Below the pieces are notes generated by a model that did no database searches, was not told the origin of the DNA, and worked only from the letters and a program-made list of their open reading frames with translations. From Planctomycetota bacterium (GTDB lineage Bacteria > Planctomycetota > Phycisphaerae > Sedimentisphaerales > Anaerobacaceae): a stretch of 10,082 nt of DNA. A program made the translations under genes and the position numbers. Below, in pieces: positions 1 to 6,648 of the stretch. Numbering within the stretch: the first letter of the stretch is position 1; every line of letters begins with the position of its first letter. The stretch lies in NCBI GenBank assembly GCA_023139715.1, contig JAGLNB010000205.1, positions 1 through 10,082 of the forward strand, given 5' to 3'.

Positions 1-10
1 CTAATCAAAT

Positions 11-43
11 ATGAAAGGAAAACAAATGACTAAAAAAGAATGA
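11..43 (+). promoter_or_regulatory. Translation-initiation region and mini-ORF before the recombinase
   Basis: An AAAGGA ribosome-binding site at 14-19 is correctly spaced (6 nt) for the ATG at 26, not for the recombinase ATG at 40 (20 nt). Translation from 26 reads only M-T-K-K-E and stops at TGA 41-43, which overlaps the recombinase start as ATGA. Either a five-codon leader feeds the recombinase by stop-start coupling, or a one-base change near the A6 run (32-37) has split the true N-terminus from the rest of the gene. The window cannot decide between these. Confidence 0.45.
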
Positions 44-669
44 GATTCAAGAACTGGGTACTTGAGCCTAATAAGTACCTGACTAAAGAACAGGCAAGCA
101 GGTTATTAAAAACCGTAGAACACAGAGCTGAGCTTGCAAGAGTAAAAAACCAAAAGACTGCTGTCAGGGATTACTTCGTAATCCATCTTGGGCTGGCAAC
201 CGGCCTTAGAGTAATGGAGATTGCAGCGTTAAAGTGTGGCGACTTGTTTTTGAATGAGAGCTTATGTTCAGCGTTGGTAAGAAGAGGCAAAGGAGACAAA
301 AGGAGACTGGTTTATTTTACAGGCCCATTCAGAAAACATTGTAAACAATACTTGAAATGGAAACAACAGATTGGTGAATCCATTGATTCTGAAGCACCAT
401 TAATTGTTTCAACCAGCACAGGAGTTTGTATGACAACAAGAGCATTACAGAAGCTTTTTAAAAGATGTGCAGAAAGGGCTCGCATTGATTCGCATTACTC
501 AATTCATTGCCTGAGGCATACATATGCGTGTTTCCTTTTGAAGGCAAGTAACTGGAATCTTAGGCTTGTCCAAAAACAGTTAGGCCATTCAAAAATTACA
601 ACCACACAAGTTTACGCGGATGTGATGATGCCACAAATGGAAAAAGCGTTAAACAGAATGCATTGGTAA
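40..669 (+). CDS. Tyrosine recombinase, catalytic domain only (FimB/FimE size)
   Basis: This is a phage-integrase-family (tyrosine) recombinase of 209 aa. It should cut and rejoin DNA at specific sites through a covalent 3'-phosphotyrosine. The full catalytic set is visible: Arg57 in ATGLRVMEI, Lys84 in RRGKGDKRR, His156 and Arg159 in HCLRHTYA, His183 in QLGHSKITTT, and nucleophile Tyr192 in VYADV. The usual N-terminal SAM-like core-binding domain (about 100 aa) is missing; the protein begins close to the YLTKEQASRLL helix where the catalytic fold starts. This is the architecture of FimB/FimE-type invertases (about 200 aa), although it could also be a shortened integrase. The start is uncertain because the good ribosome-binding site belongs to an ATG 14 nt upstream in another frame. 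It lies 37 nt ahead of an envelope-lipoprotein operon on the same strand. No matching inverted or attachment sites were recognised. Confidence 0.93.
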   Translation: MRFKNWVLEPNKYLTKEQASRLLKTVEHRAELARVKNQKTAVRDYFVIHLGLATGLRVMEIAALKCGDLFLNESLCSALVRRGKGDKRRLVYFTGPFRKHCKQYLKWKQQIGESIDSEAPLIVSTSTGVCMTTRALQKLFKRCAERARIDSHYSIHCLRHTYACFLLKASNWNLRLVQKQLGHSKITTTQVYADVMMPQMEKALNRMHW

Positions 670-706
670 AAAGATAATTTTATTTTAAGGAAAGCGAGTA
701 AATATT

Positions 707-1363
707 ATGGATAGAAAGAAGTTTTTATTTTTCACATTAACAGCAATTTTTATAGCACCGCAAATTTTGGTTTCCGGAGGATGTGCATTCGGTGACAGAG
801 TAGTAGCCCTTCGATACCATTCAGAGATTGACGTTAATCAGAAACAGGTAGATAGTCAGGAAATATATATCGCTTCATTTAAAGATGTCAGTTCTAATAA
901 TTTGAAAAAGATTTCTTTTAAAGATAGTAAAGGAACTCGTATCAGGACCGACGGCAAGGAAATTGGTGAAATTAGAAACGGCTACAATATCAAAACTGCC
1001 TGTGTTGTTTCTAAATCACCCGATTTGGGACCCTGGATTACACATGCCCTTTCACAGGAATTAAAACAGCGAGGCTTCAATGTAATTAACGTTACTTCTT
1101 TGCCGCCAGAGATATCACTGGGAATAAATGGTTCGATAGAAAAATGTTATTCAAAAATGTATTTCTTAAAGGCTCCGGATTGTACCATTCAGGCAACAAT
1201 AAGCCTGCAAAAATCAGGTGTTACAGTATTTGCCAAAGAATATATCGGACAATCGAAAGTATCAATGGGCATAGGGGCAAAAGGATACGAAATAGCTTTC
1301 CAAGAGGCCATGAAAGACTTATTGGATAAATCAGTGCCGGATATTATGGAGGCTTGTCAGTGA
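707..1363 (+). CDS. YajG-like exported protein, probable lipoprotein
   Basis: A 218-aa exported protein. The N-terminus has basic MDRKK, a hydrophobic stretch (residues 6-22) and Cys26 in LVSGGC. That lipobox is imperfect because -3 is Ser rather than Leu, so lipid attachment is likely but not certain. The mature part resembles the YajG/LPS-associated lipoprotein fold: WITHALSQELKQRGFNV (about residues 110-126), a following strand-rich section ending each strand in alternating hydrophobics, and a C-terminal helix with AFQEAMKDLLDKSVPDI. Length is close to E. coli YajG (about 190 aa). AAGGA lies upstream of the ATG with normal spacing. The stop TGA overlaps the GTG start of the next gene (GTGA), implying translational coupling. 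YajG's exact biochemical role is not established, so only envelope location is inferred here. Confidence 0.62.
   Translation: MDRKKFLFFTLTAIFIAPQILVSGGCAFGDRVVALRYHSEIDVNQKQVDSQEIYIASFKDVSSNNLKKISFKDSKGTRIRTDGKEIGEIRNGYNIKTACVVSKSPDLGPWITHALSQELKQRGFNVINVTSLPPEISLGINGSIEKCYSKMYFLKAPDCTIQATISLQKSGVTVFAKEYIGQSKVSMGIGAKGYEIAFQEAMKDLLDKSVPDIMEACQ
1348..1362 (+). promoter_or_regulatory. Ribosome-binding site that fixes a GTG start
   Basis: GGAGG at 1348-1352 is 7 nt from GTG 1360 but only 1 nt from the alternative in-frame TTG at 1354. GTG 1360 is therefore the start, and it overlaps the previous gene's TGA (1361-1363). The site lies inside the upstream gene. Confidence 0.75.
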
Positions 1364-2637
1364 AGAGGATTAAAGAGATAGAAAATTGCCTTGGCAATTA
1401 TGTTTTATACATAGCCTGTTTGTCGGTTGTTTTACTTTCCGGCTGCGGTCATGTCACTAAATATGATGCTATTACCAGCGAAGATATTAAGGCCAAAAAT
1501 CCCCTTGATGGCTCGTTTGTATATCCGTTACACACAGTTGTAATGGGAAATGGCAAAATTTGTTCAAAGTTTATCGAGCCGTTGAATATCCTTGAAAGAA
1601 GAATGAATAGCACTTCATATTCTCAAAAGGTTATCTCTTCTGCCGATTGTGGTATTCTGGCATGCTATGCTAATGACATGCAACTTGCCCAAAGTGCTTT
1701 GGATAGAGCTATTGTCATGTCTAAAAGTGCATCTGTTGATTCTGCTGATATACATTCAATAACATCACTAAGCGGAACAGAAAGTAATAAGGTTTTCAAG
1801 GGTGAGCCGCATGAAGAAGCAACGATGCGTATTTTTCGAGGTCTATTGTATCTTGCTGACAATGACCCTGAAAATGCCAAGAGTTGTTTTATTCAGACCG
1901 CACTTATTGATGCAACTGCTGAAGATAAGAAGAATCGTTCCAACTGGCTTTGTGCCGATGTGCTGGCAACTCTATCCTTTAAATTATATGACAATGAAGA
2001 ACGAGCCAACGATTATCTAAGCATGATTTCAAAAAACTATGATTTAGAACAAAAAGATTTGGGGTGGGTCTCGTGTGATGCTATCAGGAAAATCAGAAAA
2101 GAAAATATGACTATTATTATTGTAGCGACCGGTCTTCCCCCAATTAAGTCAGGGCAAGGTATTCTCGAATACACAGATTCCAGCTCGATGGTTGGCTCTA
2201 TTAGTATTACGCACAACAATACTTCTAAAACAGTATGGATGACAGATAATGTTTATGTCCAGGCTTGTACCCGTGGTCGCCGTCAGATGGATAATATCCT
2301 ACAGGAAAAAGACTCCCACCAAAAAGGTGTTGAATCAGTTGGTAGCGTGGCAATTGCAGGTGCTGTTGCGGTAAGCGGGCCTGTTGGTTTAGCGGTACAA
2401 TTAATCGCAGGTGCTGTTTTGGACAAGAATAAGTCCATAGACATCGATGCTGACAACCGATTTTTGAGTGCTGTTCCAGGAAGATTTTACTTATGGGTTA
2501 CAAATTCTATAGAACCCGGGGAAAATATAACCATCCAACTTAATAATACTCAAGAGATGCTAATTGCCAAGGGTACTTTGAGTGTCCCTGAAAATGGAAA
2601 TGGTCCCAATATAATATTAGCATGGTTCCCTTACTAA
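1360..2637 (+). CDS. COG3014-family outer-envelope lipoprotein with TPR-like region
   Basis: A 425-aa lipoprotein read from GTG 1360. The signal sequence ends in a textbook lipobox, LLSGC, with Cys29 as the lipidated residue. The middle has the hallmark of the COG3014 family: KVFKGEPHEE (144-153) followed by RIFRGLLYL and NDPENAKSCF, a helical-repeat (TPR-like) hairpin. A later conserved stretch contains TGLPPIKSGQG. A Gly/Ala-rich hydrophobic segment (VGSVAIAGAVAVSGPVG) sits in the last third, and the C-terminus is strand-rich. COG3014 proteins are known chiefly by their position beside LpoB and YcfL lipoproteins, which is the case here. The function is unproven; a helper or partner role in LpoB-dependent envelope growth is an inference from context. 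The gene starts in overlap with the YajG-like gene and ends 34 nt before the LpoB-like gene. Confidence 0.8.
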   Translation: MKRIKEIENCLGNYVLYIACLSVVLLSGCGHVTKYDAITSEDIKAKNPLDGSFVYPLHTVVMGNGKICSKFIEPLNILERRMNSTSYSQKVISSADCGILACYANDMQLAQSALDRAIVMSKSASVDSADIHSITSLSGTESNKVFKGEPHEEATMRIFRGLLYLADNDPENAKSCFIQTALIDATAEDKKNRSNWLCADVLATLSFKLYDNEERANDYLSMISKNYDLEQKDLGWVSCDAIRKIRKENMTIIIVATGLPPIKSGQGILEYTDSSSMVGSISITHNNTSKTVWMTDNVYVQACTRGRRQMDNILQEKDSHQKGVESVGSVAIAGAVAVSGPVGLAVQLIAGAVLDKNKSIDIDADNRFLSAVPGRFYLWVTNSIEPGENITIQLNNTQEMLIAKGTLSVPENGNGPNIILAWFPY

Positions 2638-2671
2638 TCTTAAAGATATTTCAATTAGAGGAGTATGTAAT

Positions 2672-3292
2672 ATGAAAGTGATTGGTATTAGTTTTGTAAT
2701 TTTGGTGGTTTTGATAAGTGGATGTGTCCACATCAGCAATAAATCGGTAGGTAGCTCTGTTTATGTTGATCCGCCAAGCCAGCCTTTACCAGGCTGTGGT
2801 ATCGATTCCAAGGAATTGCGTGGAGCAGCAGACAAGATGGCCAGATCGATATTTACAAGCCCTCAAATAATTAAATCAGGTACTACTCCAAGGATAGTTA
2901 TTGACAGTAAATACTTCAGAAACGATAGCTCTCAAATTATCGACAAAGCTATGTTTACCGATTATTTGAGGGTGGAACTTCAACGTGCCGCTGAGGATAG
3001 ATTTGAAATAGTGGGTCGTAATTATTTTCGTATGGTAGAAGAGGAAAGAGCCGCAGAAAAAGAAGGGAAAGTCACTGCCGGCATTTTCAATAATACATCG
3101 AAGATGCTTGGCTGGGATTACCGTATGGGTGGTGCGATAAGGTCTATATCAAAAGTTGTCCCAAGAACAGGCCAGAGGAGTTCGTATTACCTTATTACAT
3201 TTGAGTTGATAGAACGCGGCAGCGGTAAGGTTGTTTGGTCTGATAGGTATGAGTTTAAGAAAATATCAAACACACAGTCCATATACAGATAA
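2672..3292 (+). CDS. lpoB-like: LpoB-like penicillin-binding protein activator lipoprotein
   Basis: A 206-aa lipoprotein with a clean lipobox, LISGC (Cys18), after a short basic and hydrophobic N-terminus. A short linker with PPSQPLPG follows, then the LpoB globular domain (from about residue 45). That domain includes ELRGAADKMARSIF, PRIVIDSKYFRNDSS, FTDYLRVELQRAAEDRFEIVG, and the family's closing strand ERGSGKVVWSDRYEFKK. E. coli LpoB (213 aa) is anchored in the outer membrane and stimulates the transglycosylase and transpeptidase PBP1b. The linker here is much shorter than one expects for spanning the periplasm in E. coli, so partner geometry may differ. GAGGAG precedes the ATG. It sits between the COG3014 and YcfL-like genes, the recognised arrangement of this cluster. 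Whether the host has a PBP1b for it to activate is not visible. Confidence 0.85.
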   Translation: MKVIGISFVILVVLISGCVHISNKSVGSSVYVDPPSQPLPGCGIDSKELRGAADKMARSIFTSPQIIKSGTTPRIVIDSKYFRNDSSQIIDKAMFTDYLRVELQRAAEDRFEIVGRNYFRMVEEERAAEKEGKVTAGIFNNTSKMLGWDYRMGGAIRSISKVVPRTGQRSSYYLITFELIERGSGKVVWSDRYEFKKISNTQSIYR

Positions 3293-3304
3293 GGAGCGTT
3301 ACTA

Positions 3305-3748
3305 ATGATTATAAGAATGAATAAGTTGGTATTGGCGTTATTGGTGATATTTGCAATTGCTGGATGTCATCATGAAGGGGCTTCTATTGGCTATTACAAT
3401 CCCAAGGTTGAGATGCCTTTTAATTCTGTAATTGTTCTGGATAAAGATGTAACAGATATGACAACATGGATACCGTTCACTAAGCAATCCAGAATTACCA
3501 TTGACAAAAACACTTCCCACAAGACTAGTACCGGCATGTTAAAAGTTGTAACGGATATACGAAACCGAACCGATCACACTTTACGTCTTGATGTTCACAC
3601 AAAGTTTTTTGATGGAAGGAAAACTCTGATTGATGAGTCTCCATGGGATGTTATAGTTTTACGCCGTCAGGAAACCAAAACCTATACTGTCTCGTCGCTG
3701 AACTCTGAAGCTGCGATGTACCGCGTAGAGATTATGGGAGCGGAATAG
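3305..3748 (+). CDS. ycfL-like: YcfL-family (DUF1425-type) lipoprotein
   Basis: A 147-aa lipoprotein with lipobox IAGC (Cys21). The mature domain carries the YcfL/DUF1425 signature: TDIRNRTDHTLRLDVHTKFFDG (about 83-104, an immunoglobulin-like beta pair), DESPWDVIVLRRQETKTYTVSSLN, and a final strand YRVEIMGA. AAGGAG at 3291-3296 overlaps the stop codon of the LpoB-like gene and is 8 nt from ATG 3305, so the two are probably translated together. An alternative ATG (Met5) would still leave a full signal peptide. YcfL is encoded next to lpoB in E. coli; its function is unknown. The gene is the last of the operon and is followed about 100 nt later by a terminator. Confidence 0.82.
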   Translation: MIIRMNKLVLALLVIFAIAGCHHEGASIGYYNPKVEMPFNSVIVLDKDVTDMTTWIPFTKQSRITIDKNTSHKTSTGMLKVVTDIRNRTDHTLRLDVHTKFFDGRKTLIDESPWDVIVLRRQETKTYTVSSLNSEAAMYRVEIMGAE

Positions 3749-3846
3749 ATAGCATAACATTTACCATAGTTCCGAAATCGACAACATTAGCTTTGCTTAA
3801 TTTAGGCAGTTCATTACCTTATCAAAAAACAATAATAAACCTCAAT

Positions 3847-3877
3847 GGCTTCTGTTCACAACGAGCAGGAGCCTTTT
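3847..3877 (+). terminator. Rho-independent terminator of the lipoprotein operon
   Basis: GGCTTCTGTTC (3847-3857) pairs with GAGCAGGAGCC (3863-3873) around an ACAAC loop. The 11-bp stem includes two G-U pairs that form only in the + strand RNA. TTTT and an AT-rich stretch follow. The orientation matches the upstream genes. Confidence 0.82.
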
Positions 3878-3888
3878 ATGATTTCACA

Positions 3889-3913
3889 TTTTCAGCAGCA
3901 CACCTGTTGAAAA
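3889..3913. repeat. Second hairpin after the terminator
   Basis: TTTTCAGCAG (3889-3898) and CTGTTGAAAA (3904-3913) form a 10-bp inverted repeat with one G-T pair around CACAC. There is no T-run directly after it, so it is not itself a clear terminator. It may be a back-up stem or a transcript-end structure. Confidence 0.45.
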
Positions 3914-3973
3914 TCAGGAAAGTCCCTTTTTATTCAGATTTGAAATTTTTTTACAGTTTGAAAAAATAAGCCA

Positions 3974-4090
3974 TTAACGCATACAGAGTTTTGCCTGCCC
4001 TATTCTCTTTTCTATATCTGTAATCAAATCCTTTACTGTTTTAATCACTCCTTCCAAACACTCTTCTTGGATAATTGACTTCTGTTCCAT
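3974..4090 (-). CDS. Small paralogous ORF, copy A (38 aa)
   Basis: This reads from ATG 4090 as MEQKSIIQEECLEGVIKTVK and continues to a TAA at 3974. It is unrecognised, rich in charged residues and probably helical. Its first 22 codons are repeated in a second ORF 2393 bp away (start 6483). Between the copies this part differs by five silent third-position changes and one amino-acid change (Cys/Ser), which suggests selection for the protein. After VKDLI the two proteins diverge. The frame is also open upstream to a GTG at 4228, but that part of the repeat shows only amino-acid-changing substitutions, so ATG 4090 is preferred. No strong ribosome-binding site is visible. It could be a real small gene or the N-terminal stump of a larger one. 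Confidence 0.35.
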   Translation of the reverse strand: MEQKSIIQEECLEGVIKTVKDLITDIEKRIGQAKLCMR

Positions 4091-4132
4091 ACAACATCCA
4101 GGCAAGTGTGTCTTAAAAGAATTCAACTGTTT
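4022..4132 (-). repeat. Direct repeat, left copy (111 bp)
   Basis: It aligns without gaps to 6415-6525 with 11 mismatches (about 90% identity), in the same orientation and 2393 bp apart. The pair brackets the three-gene minus-strand operon. It covers the 5' half of small ORF copy A and about 42 bp in front of it. Confidence 0.9.
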
Positions 4133-4266
4133 CGTTCGCGGTAGATATGGGCGATACAACCCGGACAAATTCTGTGAGGTCAGAGAGGATTTAGATAAAC
4201 TGTAAAACCTATAGAATACGAAAGCCACCCAGACTGATTTTTCCGGGAGGTTTTTCTATGATCACA

Positions 4267-4305
4267 TTAACATGTTTTTACATCAAAGAAGAACAAATTC
4301 GGCAT
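4267..4305 (-). other. Possible stump of a fourth operon gene (12 codons)
   Basis: Immediately after the coiled-coil gene's stop, GGAGG (4317-4313) sits 7 nt before ATG 4305. The ORF reads MPNLFFFDVKTC and stops at 4267. The near-ideal initiation site with almost no gene behind it suggests that a downstream gene has been lost by deletion. It is too short to be certain. Confidence 0.25.
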
Positions 4306-4319
4306 TCCCTAACCTCCAT

Positions 4320-4826
4320 TTATTTTTCTTTTTCTGTTTGTTTTAAGGCTGTTTCAATTTGTTTTTTTATAAAATCTTTCAGATCTCCCTCATGTTGTAA
4401 AGATTCTTGTGGCGTTGCTCCGGCCTTCAATTCTTTCCTCAACTGTTCTATACCTAATTTTTGCATTTCTCCATTATGTTTTAGCATGAGATCATTTATC
4501 TTATTATCATGCTCTCTTTCCAAATTGTGAATATTCTCGGTATTTTCTCTTTTCAGATCATTTATTATTCCATCATTTTGCCCAGTTTCCTCTCTTTTTG
4601 TAAAAGTTTCACTTATACACAATCCCAAACATATCATAGCCATCGCACCGGAAATAAACGGGACAATATGATACTTATTCCAGAAACTTCTTAGGCTGAG
4701 CGGCTTGCATGGAGAGCCATCTACGCTAACATCAGGAATAAATTTTGATTTATTATGACATTTTTTAATAAACCATAATATGTTAATATCAAAATATTTT
4801 TTTGCATTTAACTTATCACAGATCAC
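4320..4826 (-). CDS. Unrecognised membrane-anchored coiled-coil protein
   Basis: A 168-aa protein of unknown family. It has one probable transmembrane helix (about residues 53-72, YHIVPFISGAMAMICLGLCI). A long charged helical region follows (about 82-135: DLKRENTENIHNLEREHD, NKINDLMLKHNGEMQKLG) with coiled-coil spacing, then a Lys-rich end. The predicted start is GTG 4826, two bases after the previous gene's TAA (4831-4829). No convincing ribosome-binding site lies before it, so translation probably depends on coupling; a later start near the membrane helix is possible. It is the last full gene of a three-gene operon read right to left. The topology suggests a partner for the other single-pass protein of the operon (inference). 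Confidence 0.65.
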   Translation of the reverse strand: MICDKLNAKKYFDINILWFIKKCHNKSKFIPDVSVDGSPCKPLSLRSFWNKYHIVPFISGAMAMICLGLCISETFTKREETGQNDGIINDLKRENTENIHNLEREHDNKINDLMLKHNGEMQKLGIEQLRKELKAGATPQESLQHEGDLKDFIKKQIETALKQTEKEK

Positions 4827-4828
4827 AT

Positions 4829-5263
4829 TTATATTATAATTACCGTTACCATCTCCCTTGGGGGGACAATTTTCACTCCTTCTTTTTCAGTAAATAATGC
4901 GACATCAGGTTTGTAATTCTTATTGTCAAAAGACAAAGCAAAGTTGTTCCCATCAATATCTTTTTTGATAACTTCATTTTTGCCGCAATAATCTATGTAT
5001 ATCTCATGCTTTGGCTTATCTTTTGAATGATTTGGCGAAAAGACTCCGAACTTTACAACAATTTTTTCTGCGTCCAATCCAAACCATGCATGATTTAAGA
5101 CACGAATACAATTATATGCGTAATCACCTACTGCGAATGATTTCTCAAAACTTACATCATAAAAGACTTGTTCTTCAGCCAACTGTTTAGTAGCAACAGA
5201 AACAGTCCCCAAAATACCTGTAAGAACCCATAAAACTATTTTAATTTTACCATTGTTGAACAT
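4829..5263 (-). CDS. Unrecognised single-pass membrane/exported protein (144 aa)
   Basis: It has one N-terminal hydrophobic helix (about residues 7-26, IKIVLWVLTGILGTVSVA) followed by a mostly beta-rich soluble domain. That domain has two Cys (CIRVLNHAW and YIDYCGKN) that could form a disulfide if exported. The protein ends in MVTVIII. The helix could be an uncleaved anchor or a signal peptide; no lipobox is present. GGAGG at 5280-5276 is 12 nt from ATG 5263, slightly long but the only candidate. The stop is 2 nt before the next gene's GTG, and the gap to the upstream 207-aa gene is 37 nt, so all three should be one transcript. No family was recognised. Confidence 0.68.
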   Translation of the reverse strand: MFNNGKIKIVLWVLTGILGTVSVATKQLAEEQVFYDVSFEKSFAVGDYAYNCIRVLNHAWFGLDAEKIVVKFGVFSPNHSKDKPKHEIYIDYCGKNEVIKKDIDGNNFALSFDNKNYKPDVALFTEKEGVKIVPPREMVTVIII

Positions 5264-5300
5264 TGCTTAAAATTACCTCCATTAAAAAATATGACAATTT

Positions 5301-5924
5301 TCAACTGGCCAATTTTTTTAAAGGAGCGCAATTTTTAAACACAATGCTATCCCAGTAGTATTTTAGACCAAGCCTAACATTCGGATTGTGGAATCCAAAT
5401 TGAGCTGGGCGTTCAGGATATGTTTCTGTGAACTCAGACCTCCCCTTTAAAGATTTCGAATGAGGTGACTCTAAGCGATAGGCAGAACCGGCCATACACA
5501 AATGGTGCAACATTTCATTATATTCAGATTTAAAATAAATATCCAGGCTATCATAAGAATCAATTTTTCGCCATTTACTAAGTAAGTCTCCACTAGGTTT
5601 TTCTGCAAGGACAATCTTGCCAGAAGTATTACTTGCGAGTCTATCAAAGGATTCGAAAAATTCATTCTCATCATAAAACTCGCCTTTAGGATTACCTAAA
5701 AACATATAAAGAAATTCTTGTTGGCTCATGGCCACATCAAATATTTTTTTTACAATTTTTCTACTTTGCCAAGGGAAATGGTTAAAGGAAAAGATGGGGA
5801 TATCCACCTCATACATACGATCAATTGTCTTCTGGAAGTCTTTCTTTTTATCGCCCGTTAATTCAATGCTCGCGATAATTTCTTCCAAAAGCCTATTATT
5901 TTCTTGATTTGCCATATCTGCCAT
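5301..5924 (-). CDS. Unrecognised soluble protein (207 aa), first gene of minus-strand operon
   Basis: No membrane segment or signal peptide is seen. The N-terminal half is helical and charged (NRLLEEIIASIEL, DKKKDFQKTIDRMYEV). The centre holds FNHFPWQSRKIVKKIFDV and EFLYMFLGNPKGEFYDENEFFESF. The C-terminal half has clustered aromatic and Cys/His residues (YNEMLHHLCMAGSAYRLESP) and RLGLKYYWDSIVF. No catalytic motif was recognised. AAGGA is only 3 nt before ATG 5924 and 12 nt before the second ATG (Met4, 5915), so the true start may be either. It leads the operon with the 144-aa and 168-aa membrane proteins and is preceded by a candidate promoter about 160 nt upstream. Confidence 0.7.
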   Translation of the reverse strand: MADMANQENNRLLEEIIASIELTGDKKKDFQKTIDRMYEVDIPIFSFNHFPWQSRKIVKKIFDVAMSQQEFLYMFLGNPKGEFYDENEFFESFDRLASNTSGKIVLAEKPSGDLLSKWRKIDSYDSLDIYFKSEYNEMLHHLCMAGSAYRLESPHSKSLKGRSEFTETYPERPAQFGFHNPNVRLGLKYYWDSIVFKNCAPLKKLAS

Positions 5925-6333
5925 GTTTCCTTGTTATCATAATATCACTATACTGGAAATGCAAACCAACATACCCATTGAACCATTCAGAGAGGATAAA
6001 ACATTTAATTGAGATACTTTTGTTGTCAGCACCATAAAGAATCTTAGTAATTCACTATTAAAAAATGTTTCTATAATGTTAATTTATATTTGTATTTAGT
6101 GAAAGTGTAAAAAATAATCAAACGGATGTTTTTTTGGTGAAATATCTATTTATGGGCTAAAAACAACCATTTTAATTATAAAAAAAATTGTTTTATAATC
6201 GGTAATATTACTTGAAAAGACAAAACCTACGTATCGATAGCTATGATAGTCTTTTACAATCGACACACTTTTTCTTATTTATGAACATCTCTTATTAAAC
6301 TGTATTTTCCTGACATACGGGATAGGTGCAGAT
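5925..6333. other. AT-rich intergenic stretch, no gene seen
   Basis: These 409 bp are very AT-rich, with stops in all frames and no coding remnant I could recognise. They contain the candidate minus-strand promoter at 6083-6111 and an isolated TATAAT at 6194-6199 on the + strand with nothing to drive. Confidence 0.5.
6083..6111 (-). promoter_or_regulatory. Candidate sigma-70-type promoter for the minus-strand operon
   Basis: Reading the minus strand, TTTACA (6111-6106) and TATAAA (6088-6083) are separated by exactly 17 bp, close to consensus. The next gene in this direction starts at 5924, leaving a leader of about 150 nt. The AT-rich background makes chance matches easy. Confidence 0.33.
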
Positions 6334-6483
6334 TTATCTTTCATTATTGTGTGTATTTTCTTTTATGGGTTGAGCAACTTTTGTTGTACGCTTAATCTTA
6401 ATATCTAACTGTGCAATTAAATCCTTCACCGTTTTAATCACTCCTTCTAAACTCTCTTCTTGAATAATTGACTTTTGTTCCAT
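6334..6483 (-). CDS. Small paralogous ORF, copy B (49 aa)
   Basis: This is the partner of the 38-aa ORF at 3974-4090. ATG 6483 begins MEQKSIIQEESLEGVIKTVK, then the sequence diverges into a Lys-rich tail (AQLDIKIKRTTKVAQPIKEN and HNNER). Differences from copy A within the shared 22 codons are nearly all silent. The frame continues upstream as TKQLNSFKAHSLGCG without a good start. Function unknown; it may be a charged helical small protein or a broken gene start. It lies upstream of the three-gene operon on the same strand, separated by a 409-bp AT-rich gap. Confidence 0.35.
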   Translation of the reverse strand: MEQKSIIQEESLEGVIKTVKDLIAQLDIKIKRTTKVAQPIKENTHNNER

Positions 6484-6525
6484 ACCACATCCAAGCGAGT
6501 GTGCCTTAAAAGAATTCAACTGTTT
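6415..6525 (-). repeat. Direct repeat, right copy (111 bp)
   Basis: It matches 4022-4132 (100 of 111 positions, no gaps, same orientation). It includes the 5' half of small ORF copy B plus about 42 bp before its ATG. Confidence 0.9.
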
Positions 6526-6543
6526 AGTACCTTGCAGAGTAAA

Positions 6544-6648
6544 TCAGTTCAATCGTTTAAATAGTATTTTTCTTCGCAATTCTATAATTTCAAACAAATT
6601 CGGCTTTAAGCCCAAAATCGCATCAGCACACTTGTGCTTTTGAACCAC
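6544..6648 (-). pseudogene. Possible coding remnant, family unknown
   Basis: A 34-codon open stretch reads VVQKHKCADAILGLKPNLF then EIIELRRKILFKRLN before TGA. It has no start codon or ribosome-binding site, and the amphipathic, Leu/Ile/Arg-rich content looks protein-like. It may have belonged to the same lost gene as the NYN remnant upstream or to the small ORF downstream. I do not recognise it. Confidence 0.25.

Noticed and set aside
3974..4228. Small repeated ORFs as fragments of an IS110-type transposase
   Set aside because: The spacing of charged helices is only loosely similar; no DEDD catalytic motif, terminal repeats or target duplication was seen.
4204..4253. AAAACCT ... AGGTTTT with inner CCACCCAG/CCGGGAGG as a terminator or riboswitch
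   Set aside because: The inner stem has mismatches, the outer arms are short, and no known riboswitch core was recognised.
4258..4530. 90-codon + strand ORF with GGGAGG before its ATG
   Set aside because: All but about 20 codons are antisense to the coiled-coil gene and read as Phe/Ser/Cys-rich shadow sequence. Only the start region is kept, as possible debris.
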